A stretch of DNA of 64,000 nucleotides from Thiobius zoothamnicola (GCA_963678215.1 OY782758.1:1550001-1614000); one strand, 5' to 3'. Shown: positions 8,526 through 17,727, counted from the stretch's first letter. The notes: a model not told the origin generated them from the letters alone. Program-made: numbers and translations.

Positions 8526-9475
8526 AACGTCCTCGTAAAATCACGAATACGCTGCAACGCGGATTGCACGCCAATGCCGACCTGTTCGTGCAGTTCCGTT
8601 CGTGAATCCAGTTCAAACCGATAACCCGGCTCAACACCAAGACCGAGTAATTTCTTCCCCCAATTCCGTTGCATATTCAGTTCAACCAACAGGGCATCCA
8701 GCCCACCCCGCCCCCGGAAACCTTCCTCCAAACTGACCAAACCAATGTATGGATTGAGCGTTTTTTCCAACTTGTCCAGGTCGCAATGGGTCAGGTTGAA
8801 CAGATCAATCACGCCCACCCGTTCATCCACTTTAGCCAGTTGTTCCGCCACTTCCAGCGCAGTGTGCGTCATATAACCGGTTGCAACCAGGCAGATGCGT
8901 TGGCCCGTGCAATGCACATGAAATCCTGCCTGCCCATCAGGCAGCTCTTCCGCGTAGAGCACTGGCAGCGTCTGTGCGTCAAAGCGCAGATATTTAGGCC
9001 CCGATTGGCTGACGCATTGTGTAAACAACTGACCAGCGGTTATATGATCTGCTGGTGATAACAGTTGAAAATTCGGCAGGGCGCGCATCAATGTGATGTC
9101 TTCATAACACTGATGGGTTGGCCCGGACATGGCATAGCTGTACCCTGCACCCACGCCGATCAAATTGACGTTCATCGGGCGCACTTCAGACAACAACGCC
9201 AAATTAACCCGGGTCTGTTCATAACAACGCATGGTGATGAAAGAAGCGATCGCATAGGCGAAAACGGTGTAGCCTTCCAGCGCCAGACCGGCGGACACAT
9301 TGATCAGGTTTTGCTCGGCGATGCCTACGTTGACGAAGCGGTCTGGATAATCTGCACGGATTTTATCCAGTACGGGCGAGCCAAAATCGGCGCTGACGAA
9401 GAACAACGATGCATCACGTTCCATGGATTGCCAGATTTTTTCCAGAAAAGCATCCCGCATGGCTCTGGGCATCAT
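8522..9475 (-). CDS. Transketolase C-terminal half (pyrimidine-binding and C-terminal domains)
   Basis: Second half of a two-gene transketolase, 317 residues. It contains the pyrimidine-binding domain with the conserved glutamate in VNVGIAEQNLINVSAGLA, and the C-terminal domain (ICLVATGYMTHTALEVAEQL and GLVSLEEGFRGRGG). Such halves pair with an N-terminal TPP-binding subunit, here the gene directly upstream, with which it overlaps by 4 bp (ATGA). Split transketolases are common in Archaea and in some bacterial sugar clusters. It may transfer a two-carbon ketol unit onto a sugar, or make sedoheptulose-7-phosphate for the GmhA step; the sequence does not decide. Confidence 0.88.
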   Translation of the reverse strand: MMPRAMRDAFLEKIWQSMERDASLFFVSADFGSPVLDKIRADYPDRFVNVGIAEQNLINVSAGLALEGYTVFAYAIASFITMRCYEQTRVNLALLSEVRPMNVNLIGVGAGYSYAMSGPTHQCYEDITLMRALPNFQLLSPADHITAGQLFTQCVSQSGPKYLRFDAQTLPVLYAEELPDGQAGFHVHCTGQRICLVATGYMTHTALEVAEQLAKVDERVGVIDLFNLTHCDLDKLEKTLNPYIGLVSLEEGFRGRGGLDALLVELNMQRNWGKKLLGLGVEPGYRFELDSRTELHEQVGIGVQSALQRIRDFTRTL

Positions 9476-10284
9476 GGCGCCTTCTCCAACAGCTCATCCA
9501 GCAAGGCCGGTTTGGGATTGAGGATGTGCGACAAAGGCGCATTTTCCAAACCAGGTACGCCGCGCCCTTTTAAAGTATTGGCGATCAACGCAGTGGGCCG
9601 CCCCACAACATGGGATTTTTGTTGCCACAAAATTGTTTGCACCGCCTCCACATCGTGTCCATCTACCGTATCGCAGCACCAGCCGAAAGCACTCAGGCGC
9701 ATCGACAGATCGTCGTGTGAAACGATATCGTCGGTATGCCCCAACATACTGATCCGGTTGTTATCGACGATCAGATGCAGGTTGTCGAGATGGTGATGCG
9801 CGGCGAACATAATCGCCTCCCAGCAGGCACCTTCATGTAATTCACCATCACCGACAATAACAAACACATGGCGGTCACTACCTTTGGTTTTCAGCGCCAG
9901 GGCGATACCAGCGGCAACGCCCAACCCATGTCCCAGAGAGCCATTGACGGTTTCATAACCGGGAATAATCGGATCCGGTATGCCGCCTAAAAAACTGCCC
10001 ACCTCACACACATGCTGCAAGGCATCCGGCGAAAAATAGCCCAGGTCAGCCAGGATCGGATACAGGCAGATGGAGCCGTGTCCTTTGCTGATAATGCAGC
10101 GGTCACGCGCCTCATCCAATGGGTCGGATGGGTTGTGCCGCAGGATGCCGCCGTAATAGAGCGCAACACACACCTCAATGGCGGACAATGAGGATGCCAA
10201 ACGGGTTTCCGGCGCATGTCTGTGGATCGCCAGGGTTTCACGCCAGACCCACTGGGCTTTGTTATGTAAGTTAATGGGATTCAT
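9472..10284 (-). CDS. Transketolase N-terminal half (TPP-binding domain)
   Basis: A 270-residue TPP-binding subunit. The TPP motif runs from GDGELHEGACWEA to VDNN, spaced as usual, and other transketolase landmarks are RDRCIISKGHGSICLY and NGSLGHGLGVAAG. ATG at 10284 was chosen because the homologous region begins within a few residues; the frame stays open upstream, but that overlaps the reductase gene for hundreds of bases. The real overlap with that gene is 14 bp. It is coupled to the C-terminal half by an ATGA overlap, indicating a stoichiometric complex. This is not a housekeeping tkt, which is normally one gene of about 660 codons. Confidence 0.88.
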   Translation of the reverse strand: MNPINLHNKAQWVWRETLAIHRHAPETRLASSLSAIEVCVALYYGGILRHNPSDPLDEARDRCIISKGHGSICLYPILADLGYFSPDALQHVCEVGSFLGGIPDPIIPGYETVNGSLGHGLGVAAGIALALKTKGSDRHVFVIVGDGELHEGACWEAIMFAAHHHLDNLHLIVDNNRISMLGHTDDIVSHDDLSMRLSAFGWCCDTVDGHDVEAVQTILWQQKSHVVGRPTALIANTLKGRGVPGLENAPLSHILNPKPALLDELLEKAP

Positions 10285-11227
10285 TGACTGTGTTAGCAGC
10301 ATACCAATCAAAAGTCGCTTTAAGTCCCTGATCAAAATCCATGCTCGGATGCCAGCCAAAATCGCGGATGCGCGTACTGTCCAACAGCTTGCGCGGCGCA
10401 CCGTCCGGTTTGCTGCGATCCCATTCAATGACACCGGTATAACCGGCGATGGCGGCAATCCGCTCAGCCAGTTCACAAATTGCGTAGTCCACTCCAGTGC
10501 CCAGATTGACCGGCAAATCAAGCCCATTCAGATCCTTTTGCAGCAGAAACAAACTGGCGTCCGCGATGTCATCCGCATAGATGAATTCCCGCCTTGGCGC
10601 GCCGCTGCCCCACAAAGTCACTGAGGGCGAATCGTTTTGTTTGGCCGCATGGAAACGCCAAATCAAAGCAGACAGCACATGCCCGGATTCCGGGGCGAAA
10701 TTGTCATGTGGGCCAAACGCGCTGTTCGGGATGACTGGGATAAAGCGTTTACCGCCATACTGCTGGTTATACGCCAGACACATCTGCACCCCGGCCAGCT
10801 TGGCGATGGCATACGCCATACTGGTGGGTTCCGGTTTGCCGGATAACAGTCTGTTCTCCGCCATTGGCTGTGGGCACTCTCTCGGATACATGCACGAAGA
10901 AGCATAAAACAGGCATTTCTTCACCCGTGCGCGTTGCGCGGCACTTAACACATTCAATTGAATGGCGAGGTTGGTCTGGATGAAATCGGCAGGACAGGAT
11001 TGGTTTTCGATAATCCCGCCCACACGGCCCGCGGCCAGCACCACATAATCCGGTTGATACCGGGAGAAAAAGGCCTCGACTGCAACCGGATCGGTCAATT
11101 CGAGTGATTCATGCGAGGCCAGAATCAGGTTGCGGTACCCGGCATGACGCAATTTGCGCACCATGGCTGAACCCATCAAACCCTTATGCCCTGCTATGTA
11201 TATGGAGTCATTGAGATCCACAATCAC
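10271..11227 (-). CDS. GDP-L-fucose synthase-like NADPH-dependent epimerase/reductase
   Basis: A 318-residue extended SDR of the Fcl/WcaG family, which epimerises and reduces GDP-4-keto-6-deoxy sugars. The dinucleotide motif is IYIAGHKGLMGSAMVRKL, the catalytic serine lies in LFYASSCMYP, and the YxxxK pair is in MAYAIAKLAG. NSAFGPHDNF and REFIYADD are Fcl-like. ColC, which completes GDP-colitose after ColD, belongs to the same family; with a ColD-like enzyme three genes downstream this is an attractive alternative to fucose synthesis. The start is GTG at 11227, overlapping the heptose kinase stop by 4 bp. No gmd is seen in the window. Confidence 0.85.
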   Translation of the reverse strand: MIVDLNDSIYIAGHKGLMGSAMVRKLRHAGYRNLILASHESLELTDPVAVEAFFSRYQPDYVVLAAGRVGGIIENQSCPADFIQTNLAIQLNVLSAAQRARVKKCLFYASSCMYPRECPQPMAENRLLSGKPEPTSMAYAIAKLAGVQMCLAYNQQYGGKRFIPVIPNSAFGPHDNFAPESGHVLSALIWRFHAAKQNDSPSVTLWGSGAPRREFIYADDIADASLFLLQKDLNGLDLPVNLGTGVDYAICELAERIAAIAGYTGVIEWDRSKPDGAPRKLLDSTRIRDFGWHPSMDFDQGLKATFDWYAANTVNESH

Positions 11228-12219
11228 AGACCATTCGGTTGATTCAGAACAATCTGACTGCCTGAGTGCTCAAATTTAAAAGGCACATGAGTCAAGGAGC
11301 TGAGTTGTTGGCGAATTTCCACCTGCTTTTCGGGCGCGGCGAACAGCAGCATAAACCCACCCCCACCGGCTCCCAGCAATTTGCCGCCAATGGCCCCGGC
11401 ACGTCTGGCACGGTCATAGATCGCATCAATCTTTGGCGTACTGACGCAAGGAGACAGATTGCGTTTATAAATCCAATTCTGGTGTAGCAACTCCCCAAAT
11501 GTGGTGATATCCGTTTGTTCATCCTGCAAAATGTTAATCGCCTGATCCACCATGGCATACATTTGCTGAAGCTCACAGGTGCGGTTTCTGAAATTGGCGA
11601 TCTTGGTTTGCGCAATTTTTGACGCAATACGCGAAAAACCGGTAAAAAACAACATGAAATGCTGGTTCAAAGTTTCGCGCCGATGCATTGGCATGATTAC
11701 CGGTGAGAGGTGAAAAGCACCATCAGGCTGAAATTCAATGCGGTTGAATCCGCCAAAAGCGGTGGAGATTTGATCCTGTGAACCAACATGTTCGCCAATC
11801 ACATTCTGCTCAATATGAATGGCATCAGACGCCAATTGCTTCTTGTTCGACATTCGCCCCGCCAAAGTCTGCAGGACATGTAATAAACCCACGGTGAAAG
11901 AAGAGCTTGACCCCAGCCCTGAACGTGCAGGCAGATCGGCATCATGATGAATCTCAAGCCCGTCTTCTATTTGCATCCACTCCAACAAAGCCCGTACGGC
12001 GGGGTGGGCGATCTCACTGCAATGGCTCACATTTTCTATTTTTGAGTAGATGATGCGGTGTTTATGCTGGAAAAAAGGCGGCAGTTTGCGGCATGAGATA
12101 TAACAATATTTGTCGATGCTGGTCGCCAGCACGGCACCGCCATGTTCAGAAAACCAGGCGGGATAGTCAGTGCCGCCGCCAAAAAAAGAGATGCGGAAGG
12201 GGGTGCGGGTAATAATCAT
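11224..12219 (-). CDS. hddA: D-glycero-alpha-D-manno-heptose-7-phosphate kinase (GHMP family)
   Basis: Phosphorylates heptose-7-phosphate at C-1 on the way to GDP-heptose. The 331-residue protein opens with RTPFRISFFGGGTDYPAWF, characteristic of HddA-type sugar kinases, has the GHMP ATP loop DLPARSGLGSSSSFTVGLL, and the C-terminal motif GGKLLGAGGGGFMLLF. The ATG overlaps the radical SAM stop by one base (TAATG) and its stop overlaps the reductase start. Together with GmhA and HddC it provides three of the four GDP-heptose enzymes; the GmhB phosphatase is not in the window and may be borrowed from the core-LPS pathway. Confidence 0.88.
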   Translation of the reverse strand: MIITRTPFRISFFGGGTDYPAWFSEHGGAVLATSIDKYCYISCRKLPPFFQHKHRIIYSKIENVSHCSEIAHPAVRALLEWMQIEDGLEIHHDADLPARSGLGSSSSFTVGLLHVLQTLAGRMSNKKQLASDAIHIEQNVIGEHVGSQDQISTAFGGFNRIEFQPDGAFHLSPVIMPMHRRETLNQHFMLFFTGFSRIASKIAQTKIANFRNRTCELQQMYAMVDQAINILQDEQTDITTFGELLHQNWIYKRNLSPCVSTPKIDAIYDRARRAGAIGGKLLGAGGGGFMLLFAAPEKQVEIRQQLSSLTHVPFKFEHSGSQIVLNQPNGL

Positions 12220-13745
12220 TAATCCCCCAGCAATTGTCGCTTGAGTCGAACGCTCGCCATATCCTCGACATGCCTTCTTTGCTGCGCGCCAAATGCGCTT
12301 TCCACCAAATCCAGATAGGCCGGATTGGTAAAATAGGCCTGCCAGGCGTCATCGCGGAATTTCAACACCTCGGCTGAACTGACATGGTTGGTCGGCAGCG
12401 GTTGGCTTTCATACGACAAAAAGGCATAGCCTTCGTAAGAGTCTGGCAGCGGCCAGCCATTTTTTTGCGCAACATGGTGCATCGGGCTACCAGGCAATGC
12501 CTGGCACGGATACATATTCGCCATTTCGGTATTCAGTTCCAGCGCCAGATCCAGAGTTTGTTGCATCGTGTCCTGTGTATCCTCGGGGAAACCGAAGATG
12601 TAATTGCTGATGATATAAATGTCCGCATCGTTAACGGTTTTGCACACATCGCGGATATTGACCTCCTGAAACGAACCTTTGGAGACTTCCTGGCGCACCG
12701 ATTGGTTACCCGCTTCAATACCCAGCGCGAGCCAATTGACGCCAGCCTGTTTGAACAACGCCAATGCGTCCTGGCGCACTGTATCCACCCGGGAATAAGC
12801 CCACATGTTGAAATCAAACTGCTCATCAATAGCCTGCTGCAAAACCGGTTTGTAATATCTGCGGTTGAGAAAAAACATCTCATCGCTGATGCGCAGAGTG
12901 CGCACGCCCATAGCAGCCAGCTTGCGCATCTCACGGCTGACCCATTCCGGACTCCAGAAGCGCATGCCGCGCGAATGGGATGCACTGATGTCAGCGCCGT
13001 TATCCACCCGGTTGAGGATATTGATCATGCAGAAGTCGCAACCGAAATTGCATCCCAGCGAGGTATAAATGGCGGCGAAAGGCGTACGTTGAGCATGATC
13101 GAACCCGGCATGCCAGAAATGCGCCCGATACAGATCCAGGGGTTTTTCACGGTAAGGCAGCAGATCCCAGGCATAACCGGGCAGGTCGATATCCATTCTG
13201 TCCTGCGGTACGACTTTTTGCGGTGGATTCAAAATGGGCAATGGAACCCCGCCGGGACCGACTTTTTTGTAGCCAATGCCCTTGACATGAGGCAAATCAG
13301 CTCCCAGGTTGCCACGCAACAGATTATGCAATGCATATACGCCTTCATTCAGCAGCACAATGTCCACGCAATCGTGCTTCAGCACCTCCATTGGTAAAGC
13401 GCTGGCATGCGAACCGACAAAACAAATTGGCGATTGCACACCGGATTGCTTCAGCGCCTGCGCCAAGGCCAGCGCGCCGATCATGCTGGTCGTGCCCGAA
13501 TTTGGGTTTTGCCCATACACCACGAGTACCACCAGCCTTGGTTTGATGTCCCGTACCCTTTGCACCGACTCCGCCAGAGACAGTCTTTCAGCATCGCAAT
13601 CCAGAATACCCACGCCAAAACCCTGCGCCCGACACGACTCGGCGAGCAACAAGGCCCAGGTCGGCGGCTCAATGGCGGAATAAACCTTGGCCAGGCCCTG
13701 GTACGCTTTAGCGGAGGAATCAGGATTAATCAATAAAGCATCCAT
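12219..13745 (-). CDS. Cobalamin-binding-domain radical SAM protein
   Basis: About 508 residues. The N-terminal third (1-150) is a B12-binding Rossmann-like domain (MDALLINPD, VVYGQNPNS, FVGSHASALPMEVL). The radical SAM core follows, with SLGCNFGCDFC supplying the CX3CX2C cluster cysteines at about residues 232, 236 and 239, and then SAM-barrel elements such as LGIEAGNQSV. This architecture occurs in class B methylases and in ring-contracting or C-C-forming enzymes. It is the first gene of the leftward operon and overlaps hddA by one base. ATG at 13745 is preferred; a TTG at 13763 lacks a ribosome site. Substrate unknown; a role on the operon's sugar is inference. Confidence 0.85.
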   Translation of the reverse strand: MDALLINPDSSAKAYQGLAKVYSAIEPPTWALLLAESCRAQGFGVGILDCDAERLSLAESVQRVRDIKPRLVVLVVYGQNPNSGTTSMIGALALAQALKQSGVQSPICFVGSHASALPMEVLKHDCVDIVLLNEGVYALHNLLRGNLGADLPHVKGIGYKKVGPGGVPLPILNPPQKVVPQDRMDIDLPGYAWDLLPYREKPLDLYRAHFWHAGFDHAQRTPFAAIYTSLGCNFGCDFCMINILNRVDNGADISASHSRGMRFWSPEWVSREMRKLAAMGVRTLRISDEMFFLNRRYYKPVLQQAIDEQFDFNMWAYSRVDTVRQDALALFKQAGVNWLALGIEAGNQSVRQEVSKGSFQEVNIRDVCKTVNDADIYIISNYIFGFPEDTQDTMQQTLDLALELNTEMANMYPCQALPGSPMHHVAQKNGWPLPDSYEGYAFLSYESQPLPTNHVSSAEVLKFRDDAWQAYFTNPAYLDLVESAFGAQQRRHVEDMASVRLKRQLLGD

Positions 13746-14147
13746 TGATGCGTCTTTCTCCAATCATTAGCGTGCGTAAACCCCATCTGAATTCGCTTTA
13801 GCAACCCGTTAACGCCAGCCATGAAGAAATGGCGCAGGGATATTCGTCATGAAAATTTAAATGCTTTATTTTCAGACACTTACCCTATTTTTCAGGCATT
13901 GCTGAAAAGGCGGTATGGGCATCCTACCCAGGGCCAATGACCGAACAATCCTTCATTAGTCATCGCAGATGATCTGCATGACTTATGCCTGTCACAAAAT
14001 AGGGCGGCGTGTCCAGCAGTACGACTAAAAGACGGCACCGTTTTTAACAACGCCTGGAAAGCCAAAACGACATGAATCTGAATAGCGCTTTTCAGGTATC
14101 CTCCCGTTTAATCACTTCACTCCTTGAGGCTGTTCGCCAAATCACTT
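13746..14147. promoter_or_regulatory. Divergent intergenic region between the polysaccharide operon and leuS
   Basis: This 400-bp gap must hold the promoters of the leftward sugar operon and of leuS. I see no gene in it. Two dyads stand out: TTTTCAG/CTGAAAA arms at 13889-13908 with a 6-base loop, and GCAGAT/ATCTGC at about 13964-13976. No ops/JUMPstart element (GGCGGTAG) is found reading into the operon, although such antitermination elements are common ahead of long O-antigen operons. Promoter positions cannot be fixed by eye. Confidence 0.4.
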
Positions 14148-16691
14148 ATGGAACTCCTGTACAACCCCCATCAAACTGAAGCTGAAGCACAACAATACTG
14201 GTCAGATCACCAGTCGTTCAAAGTCACCGAAGATCCCGCTAAAGAAAAATTTTATTGCCTATCGATGTTCCCCTATCCATCAGGCCGCCTGCACATGGGG
14301 CATGTACGCAATTACACGATCGGCGATGTCATTGCGCGTTACCAACGGATGCTGGGTAAAAATGTGTTGCAACCGATGGGATGGGATGCATTCGGCCTGC
14401 CGGCAGAGAATGCCGCGATCAAACACGGTAAGCCACCAGCAGCGTGGACGCGGGACAACATCGCGCAGATGAAGGCGCAGTTTCACCGCCTGGGCTTCGC
14501 CTATGACTGGACTCGTGAACTGGCGACCTGTGACCCGGATTATTACCGTTGGGAGCAATGGTGGTTCACCCGTTTGATCGATAAAGGCTTGGCGTATCGC
14601 AAGACCGCGACAGTCAACTGGGATCCGGTAGACCAGACTGTGCTGGCGAACGAACAGGTGATTGACGGCAAGGGCTGGCGTTCGGGCGCGCCAGTTGAAA
14701 AGCGTGATATTGAGCAATGGTTCCTCAAAATCACCGACTATGCGAGTGAATTACTGGAAGATCTGGATCAGCTTGATGAGTGGCCAGAGCAGGTGCGCAC
14801 CATGCAACGCAACTGGATTGGCCGGTCATACGGCGTGCAGATGCATTTCGGTATTCAAAACTCGGATCAAACGCTGCAAATTTACACTACCCGACCCGAC
14901 ACCTTGATGGGTGTAACCTATGTCGCAGTGGCGGCTGAGCATCCACTGGCATTGGCGGCAGCTGAAAACAACCCTGAACTGGCAGACTTTATCCAGATAT
15001 GTAAACAAGGCGGCGTCTCCGAAGCCGAAATGGAAACCGCCGAGAAAAAAGGTTGCGCACTGGGTTTGAACGCCATCCACCCGGTCAGCGGCGAGGCCGT
15101 GCCGATTTACGCCGCGAATTTCGTCTTGATGAGCTATGGTGCTGGCGCGGTAATGGCCGTGCCAGCGCATGACCAGCGCGATTGGGAATTCGCCGAGAAA
15201 TATGGCATCACCAAAAAACAGGTGATCAGACATCCGGCAGGCGAACCCTGCAGTATTGAGGATGGCGCTTATACCGAAAAAGGCATCCTGACCAACTCAG
15301 GCCCATTTGATGAACTGAGTTCAGACGATGCCTTTGACGTGATCGCGGTCTGGCTGGAAAAGCAGGGTAAAGGCCATAAAATGACGAACTATCGTCTGCG
15401 CGACTGGGGCGTCTCGCGCCAACGCTACTGGGGTTGCCCCATTCCGGTTATCCACACAGCGGACGGCGGTATTCAAACCGTGGATACTTTCCCGGTGCAT
15501 CTGCCAGAAGATGTGGTGGTGGATGGCTCAGGCTCGCCATTGAAAAAAATGCCTGAATTCTACCAACTGCCAGATGGCGATCAGCGTGAAACTGACACCT
15601 TTGACACCTTCTTTGAAAGCAGTTGGTACTACGCGCGTTATTGCTGCCCGGACGCCAATACCATGCTGGATGAGCGCGCGAATTATTGGTTGCCGGTTGA
15701 TCAATACGTTGGCGGCATTGAACACGCCATTTTGCACCTGCTGTATGCGCGTTTTTTCAACAAACTGATGCGTGATGAAAAGCTGGTTGATTGCGACGAG
15801 CCTTTTATGCGACTGCTCACTCAAGGCATGGTCGTCGCCGAAACCTACTACCGACAAAAAGCCGATGGCGGCAAAGACTGGTTTAACCCATCCGATGTGC
15901 AAGTCGAGCGGGATGACAAAGGCAAGGTGATCCAAGCCACACTGCTCAGTGATGGAAAACCAGTCATCGCAGGCGGCATTGAAAAAATGTCCAAGTCCAA
16001 AAACAATGGCGTGGATCCGCAAACCCTGATGGCACGTTATGGCGCGGATACGGTCCGCCTATACACCATGTTCACTGCACCACCCGATCAGTCACTGGAA
16101 TGGTCGGACGAAGGCGTGGAAGGCGCACACCGTTTCCTCAAACGACTGTGGGCACTGGCGGTAAAGCTAGGGCAAGCTAACGCGGATTCGGCTGACTTAT
16201 CCACTGTCAGCGACACGCGCCGGGTGGTGCATCAAGCCTTGCAAAAGGCCTTATTCGATTACGAACGCCAACAATACAACACCGTGGTCTCCGCCTGCAT
16301 GAGCATGGTGAATGTGCTCAACAAACTGGGCGACGGCGCGGCAGAACACGCTGCGCTACAAGAAGGCTTGAGCATCATTCTGCGTCTGCTCACACCGATT
16401 GCGCCGCATATCACGCATGAACTGTGGCGTGAATTAGGTTATGGCGAGGACATTCTGCAAGCCGGTTGGCCTGAATTGGACAAACAGGCATTACAGCAGG
16501 ATCAAATTGAAGTGGTGGTGCAGGTCAATGGCAAGGTGCGCGCCAAAATACAAGTGGCGGCGGATACGGATAAAACCCGTTTGGAAGCAAGCGCCAAAGC
16601 GAACGACAATGTGCAACGGTTTATTGCAGGCAAAACCATCCGCAAGGTGATTGTGGTGCCAGGCAAGTTAGTCAATGTGGTGGCGAATTAA
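14148..16691 (+). CDS. leuS: Leucyl-tRNA synthetase
   Basis: Class I aminoacyl-tRNA synthetase charging tRNA-Leu, about 847 residues, the usual bacterial length. The HIGH signature is HMGH in SGRLHMGHVRNYTIGD, and KMSKS appears in EKMSKSKNN near residue 625. The connective editing domain lies between (TTRPDTLMGVTYVAVA with the T-rich site). The C-terminal anticodon and leucine-specific domains are complete (VQVNGKVRAKI). ATG at 14148 aligns with known N-termini; an in-frame TTG at 14124 would add eight residues and is less likely. The 5' region is shared with the divergent sugar operon. A hairpin follows the stop. Confidence 0.97.
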   Translation: MELLYNPHQTEAEAQQYWSDHQSFKVTEDPAKEKFYCLSMFPYPSGRLHMGHVRNYTIGDVIARYQRMLGKNVLQPMGWDAFGLPAENAAIKHGKPPAAWTRDNIAQMKAQFHRLGFAYDWTRELATCDPDYYRWEQWWFTRLIDKGLAYRKTATVNWDPVDQTVLANEQVIDGKGWRSGAPVEKRDIEQWFLKITDYASELLEDLDQLDEWPEQVRTMQRNWIGRSYGVQMHFGIQNSDQTLQIYTTRPDTLMGVTYVAVAAEHPLALAAAENNPELADFIQICKQGGVSEAEMETAEKKGCALGLNAIHPVSGEAVPIYAANFVLMSYGAGAVMAVPAHDQRDWEFAEKYGITKKQVIRHPAGEPCSIEDGAYTEKGILTNSGPFDELSSDDAFDVIAVWLEKQGKGHKMTNYRLRDWGVSRQRYWGCPIPVIHTADGGIQTVDTFPVHLPEDVVVDGSGSPLKKMPEFYQLPDGDQRETDTFDTFFESSWYYARYCCPDANTMLDERANYWLPVDQYVGGIEHAILHLLYARFFNKLMRDEKLVDCDEPFMRLLTQGMVVAETYYRQKADGGKDWFNPSDVQVERDDKGKVIQATLLSDGKPVIAGGIEKMSKSKNNGVDPQTLMARYGADTVRLYTMFTAPPDQSLEWSDEGVEGAHRFLKRLWALAVKLGQANADSADLSTVSDTRRVVHQALQKALFDYERQQYNTVVSACMSMVNVLNKLGDGAAEHAALQEGLSIILRLLTPIAPHITHELWRELGYGEDILQAGWPELDKQALQQDQIEVVVQVNGKVRAKIQVAADTDKTRLEASAKANDNVQRFIAGKTIRKVIVVPGKLVNVVAN

Positions 16692-16713
16692 CCGCAAGAT
16701 AAGCAGGTAAAAC

Positions 16714-16749
16714 GCATGGCCCCATGTTTCAATCATCATGGAGCCATGC
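16714..16749 (+). terminator. Inverted repeat after leuS, possible terminator
   Basis: Arms of 13 bases (GCATGGCCCCATG and CATGGAGCCATGC) pair with a single mismatch around a 10-base loop, starting 22 bp past the leuS stop. There is no immediate T run; CTTTT comes about ten bases later. It lies between convergent genes, so it may act in either direction. The structure is clear, the termination function is inferred. Confidence 0.55.
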
Positions 16750-16812
16750 CTTACGCTTTTATAAGCTTCCAAATTGCATAGGGAAATTCAGAAGCTTCTT
16801 GATTGCATCAAA

Positions 16813-17490
16813 TTACAGGCTTAAGGACGAACCCCAGGAAGACTCTTTCTGCCTGCGAACATATAAACGCGGCAAAATTAACCCAACAAGAATGCCTAAT
16901 ATCACAACGCCAGCCCCGATTAAAAACCAACGCTGCTGCTGCTTGTTTTTAAGCTCTATTTTCTCTTGTTTCAACTCTTCATTCGCACGCGTCAAATCGG
17001 TAACTTGTTTACGCAGTTGGTTACGCTCATTGGAAATGCGGATAGCATCCGCCGCAGTACGCTTTACAGTGGTTAATTCCGTTTCTATTTGACGTTTAAG
17101 ATTCGTCAATTCCTGATGCGTAGACTGCAACTTGGCATATCGCTGAGTCAACACAGCAAGCTCCCGTCTCGCTGAATCCGGCGCGCTTTGCATATCATCA
17201 ATCTTTCGTTGCAGCGTCTTCAGTTGATCGCGGGTGATGATATCTTTTTGCAGTTGGCGGCTCAGCATATAACCTTCACGACCATTTTTCATGCGTACTT
17301 TCGTATAGCCTGTTTCCGGATTGACAGATAACACCGAAACAGGTTCGCCAGTTTCCAGAACCGCGATAATCCGGTATTTGGTGCTTTCGCCGCTACGCAC
17401 GGTGACTGTAAAACGATCTGTGACATAGGCGGTTTGAGCCTGTAACACAGAACCCCACAAAACCAACACTAATAGGAGTGATTTATACAT
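16813..17490 (-). CDS. TIGR04211-type SH3 domain protein with C-terminal membrane anchor
   Basis: A 225-residue envelope protein of a family restricted largely to Gammaproteobacteria (YgiM-like). It has a signal peptide (cleavage likely after SVLQAQ), a bacterial SH3 domain at about residues 20-80 (VTVRSGESTKYRIIAVLE), a long coiled coil at about 85-185 rich in Glu, Lys and Leu, and a single C-terminal transmembrane helix (WFLIGAGVVILGILVGLIL) followed by a basic tail. Function unknown; the SH3 domain probably binds peptidoglycan or a periplasmic partner. It is alone between leuS and argF. A GGAA sequence precedes the ATG by five bases. Confidence 0.88.
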   Translation of the reverse strand: MYKSLLLVLVLWGSVLQAQTAYVTDRFTVTVRSGESTKYRIIAVLETGEPVSVLSVNPETGYTKVRMKNGREGYMLSRQLQKDIITRDQLKTLQRKIDDMQSAPDSARRELAVLTQRYAKLQSTHQELTNLKRQIETELTTVKRTAADAIRISNERNQLRKQVTDLTRANEELKQEKIELKNKQQQRWFLIGAGVVILGILVGLILPRLYVRRQKESSWGSSLSL

Positions 17491-17727
17491 AATTTCCAGC
17501 TTTATCGCTCTTGGTTCAAACTCTGTTGTCCGCCCAAAAATACCCTAACGCTAGCAGGCTTGATTCTAAAACGCCCACTGGCTTAAGGCAAACGATACGC
17601 TGATATCCACTTATGGCGCAGCATAAACCTTAGGCTCTTTATGATATTTTCTTAAATACGTGCTTCCAAGCGCTTTCCTCCATTATCTGCAATACACCCC
17701 TTGGCTCCTCACCAACCACTAGTCAGA

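Noticed and set aside
9065..9796. A 243-codon plus-strand open frame
   Set aside because: Antisense to the two transketolase genes, with composition typical of a shadow frame.
12384..13397. A 337-codon plus-strand open frame
   Set aside because: Antisense to the radical SAM gene; no motif and no ribosome site. It arises from the codon bias of the gene on the other strand.
13746..14147. ops/JUMPstart element ahead of the polysaccharide operon
   Set aside because: No GGCGGTAG-type sequence reads into the operon within this gap.
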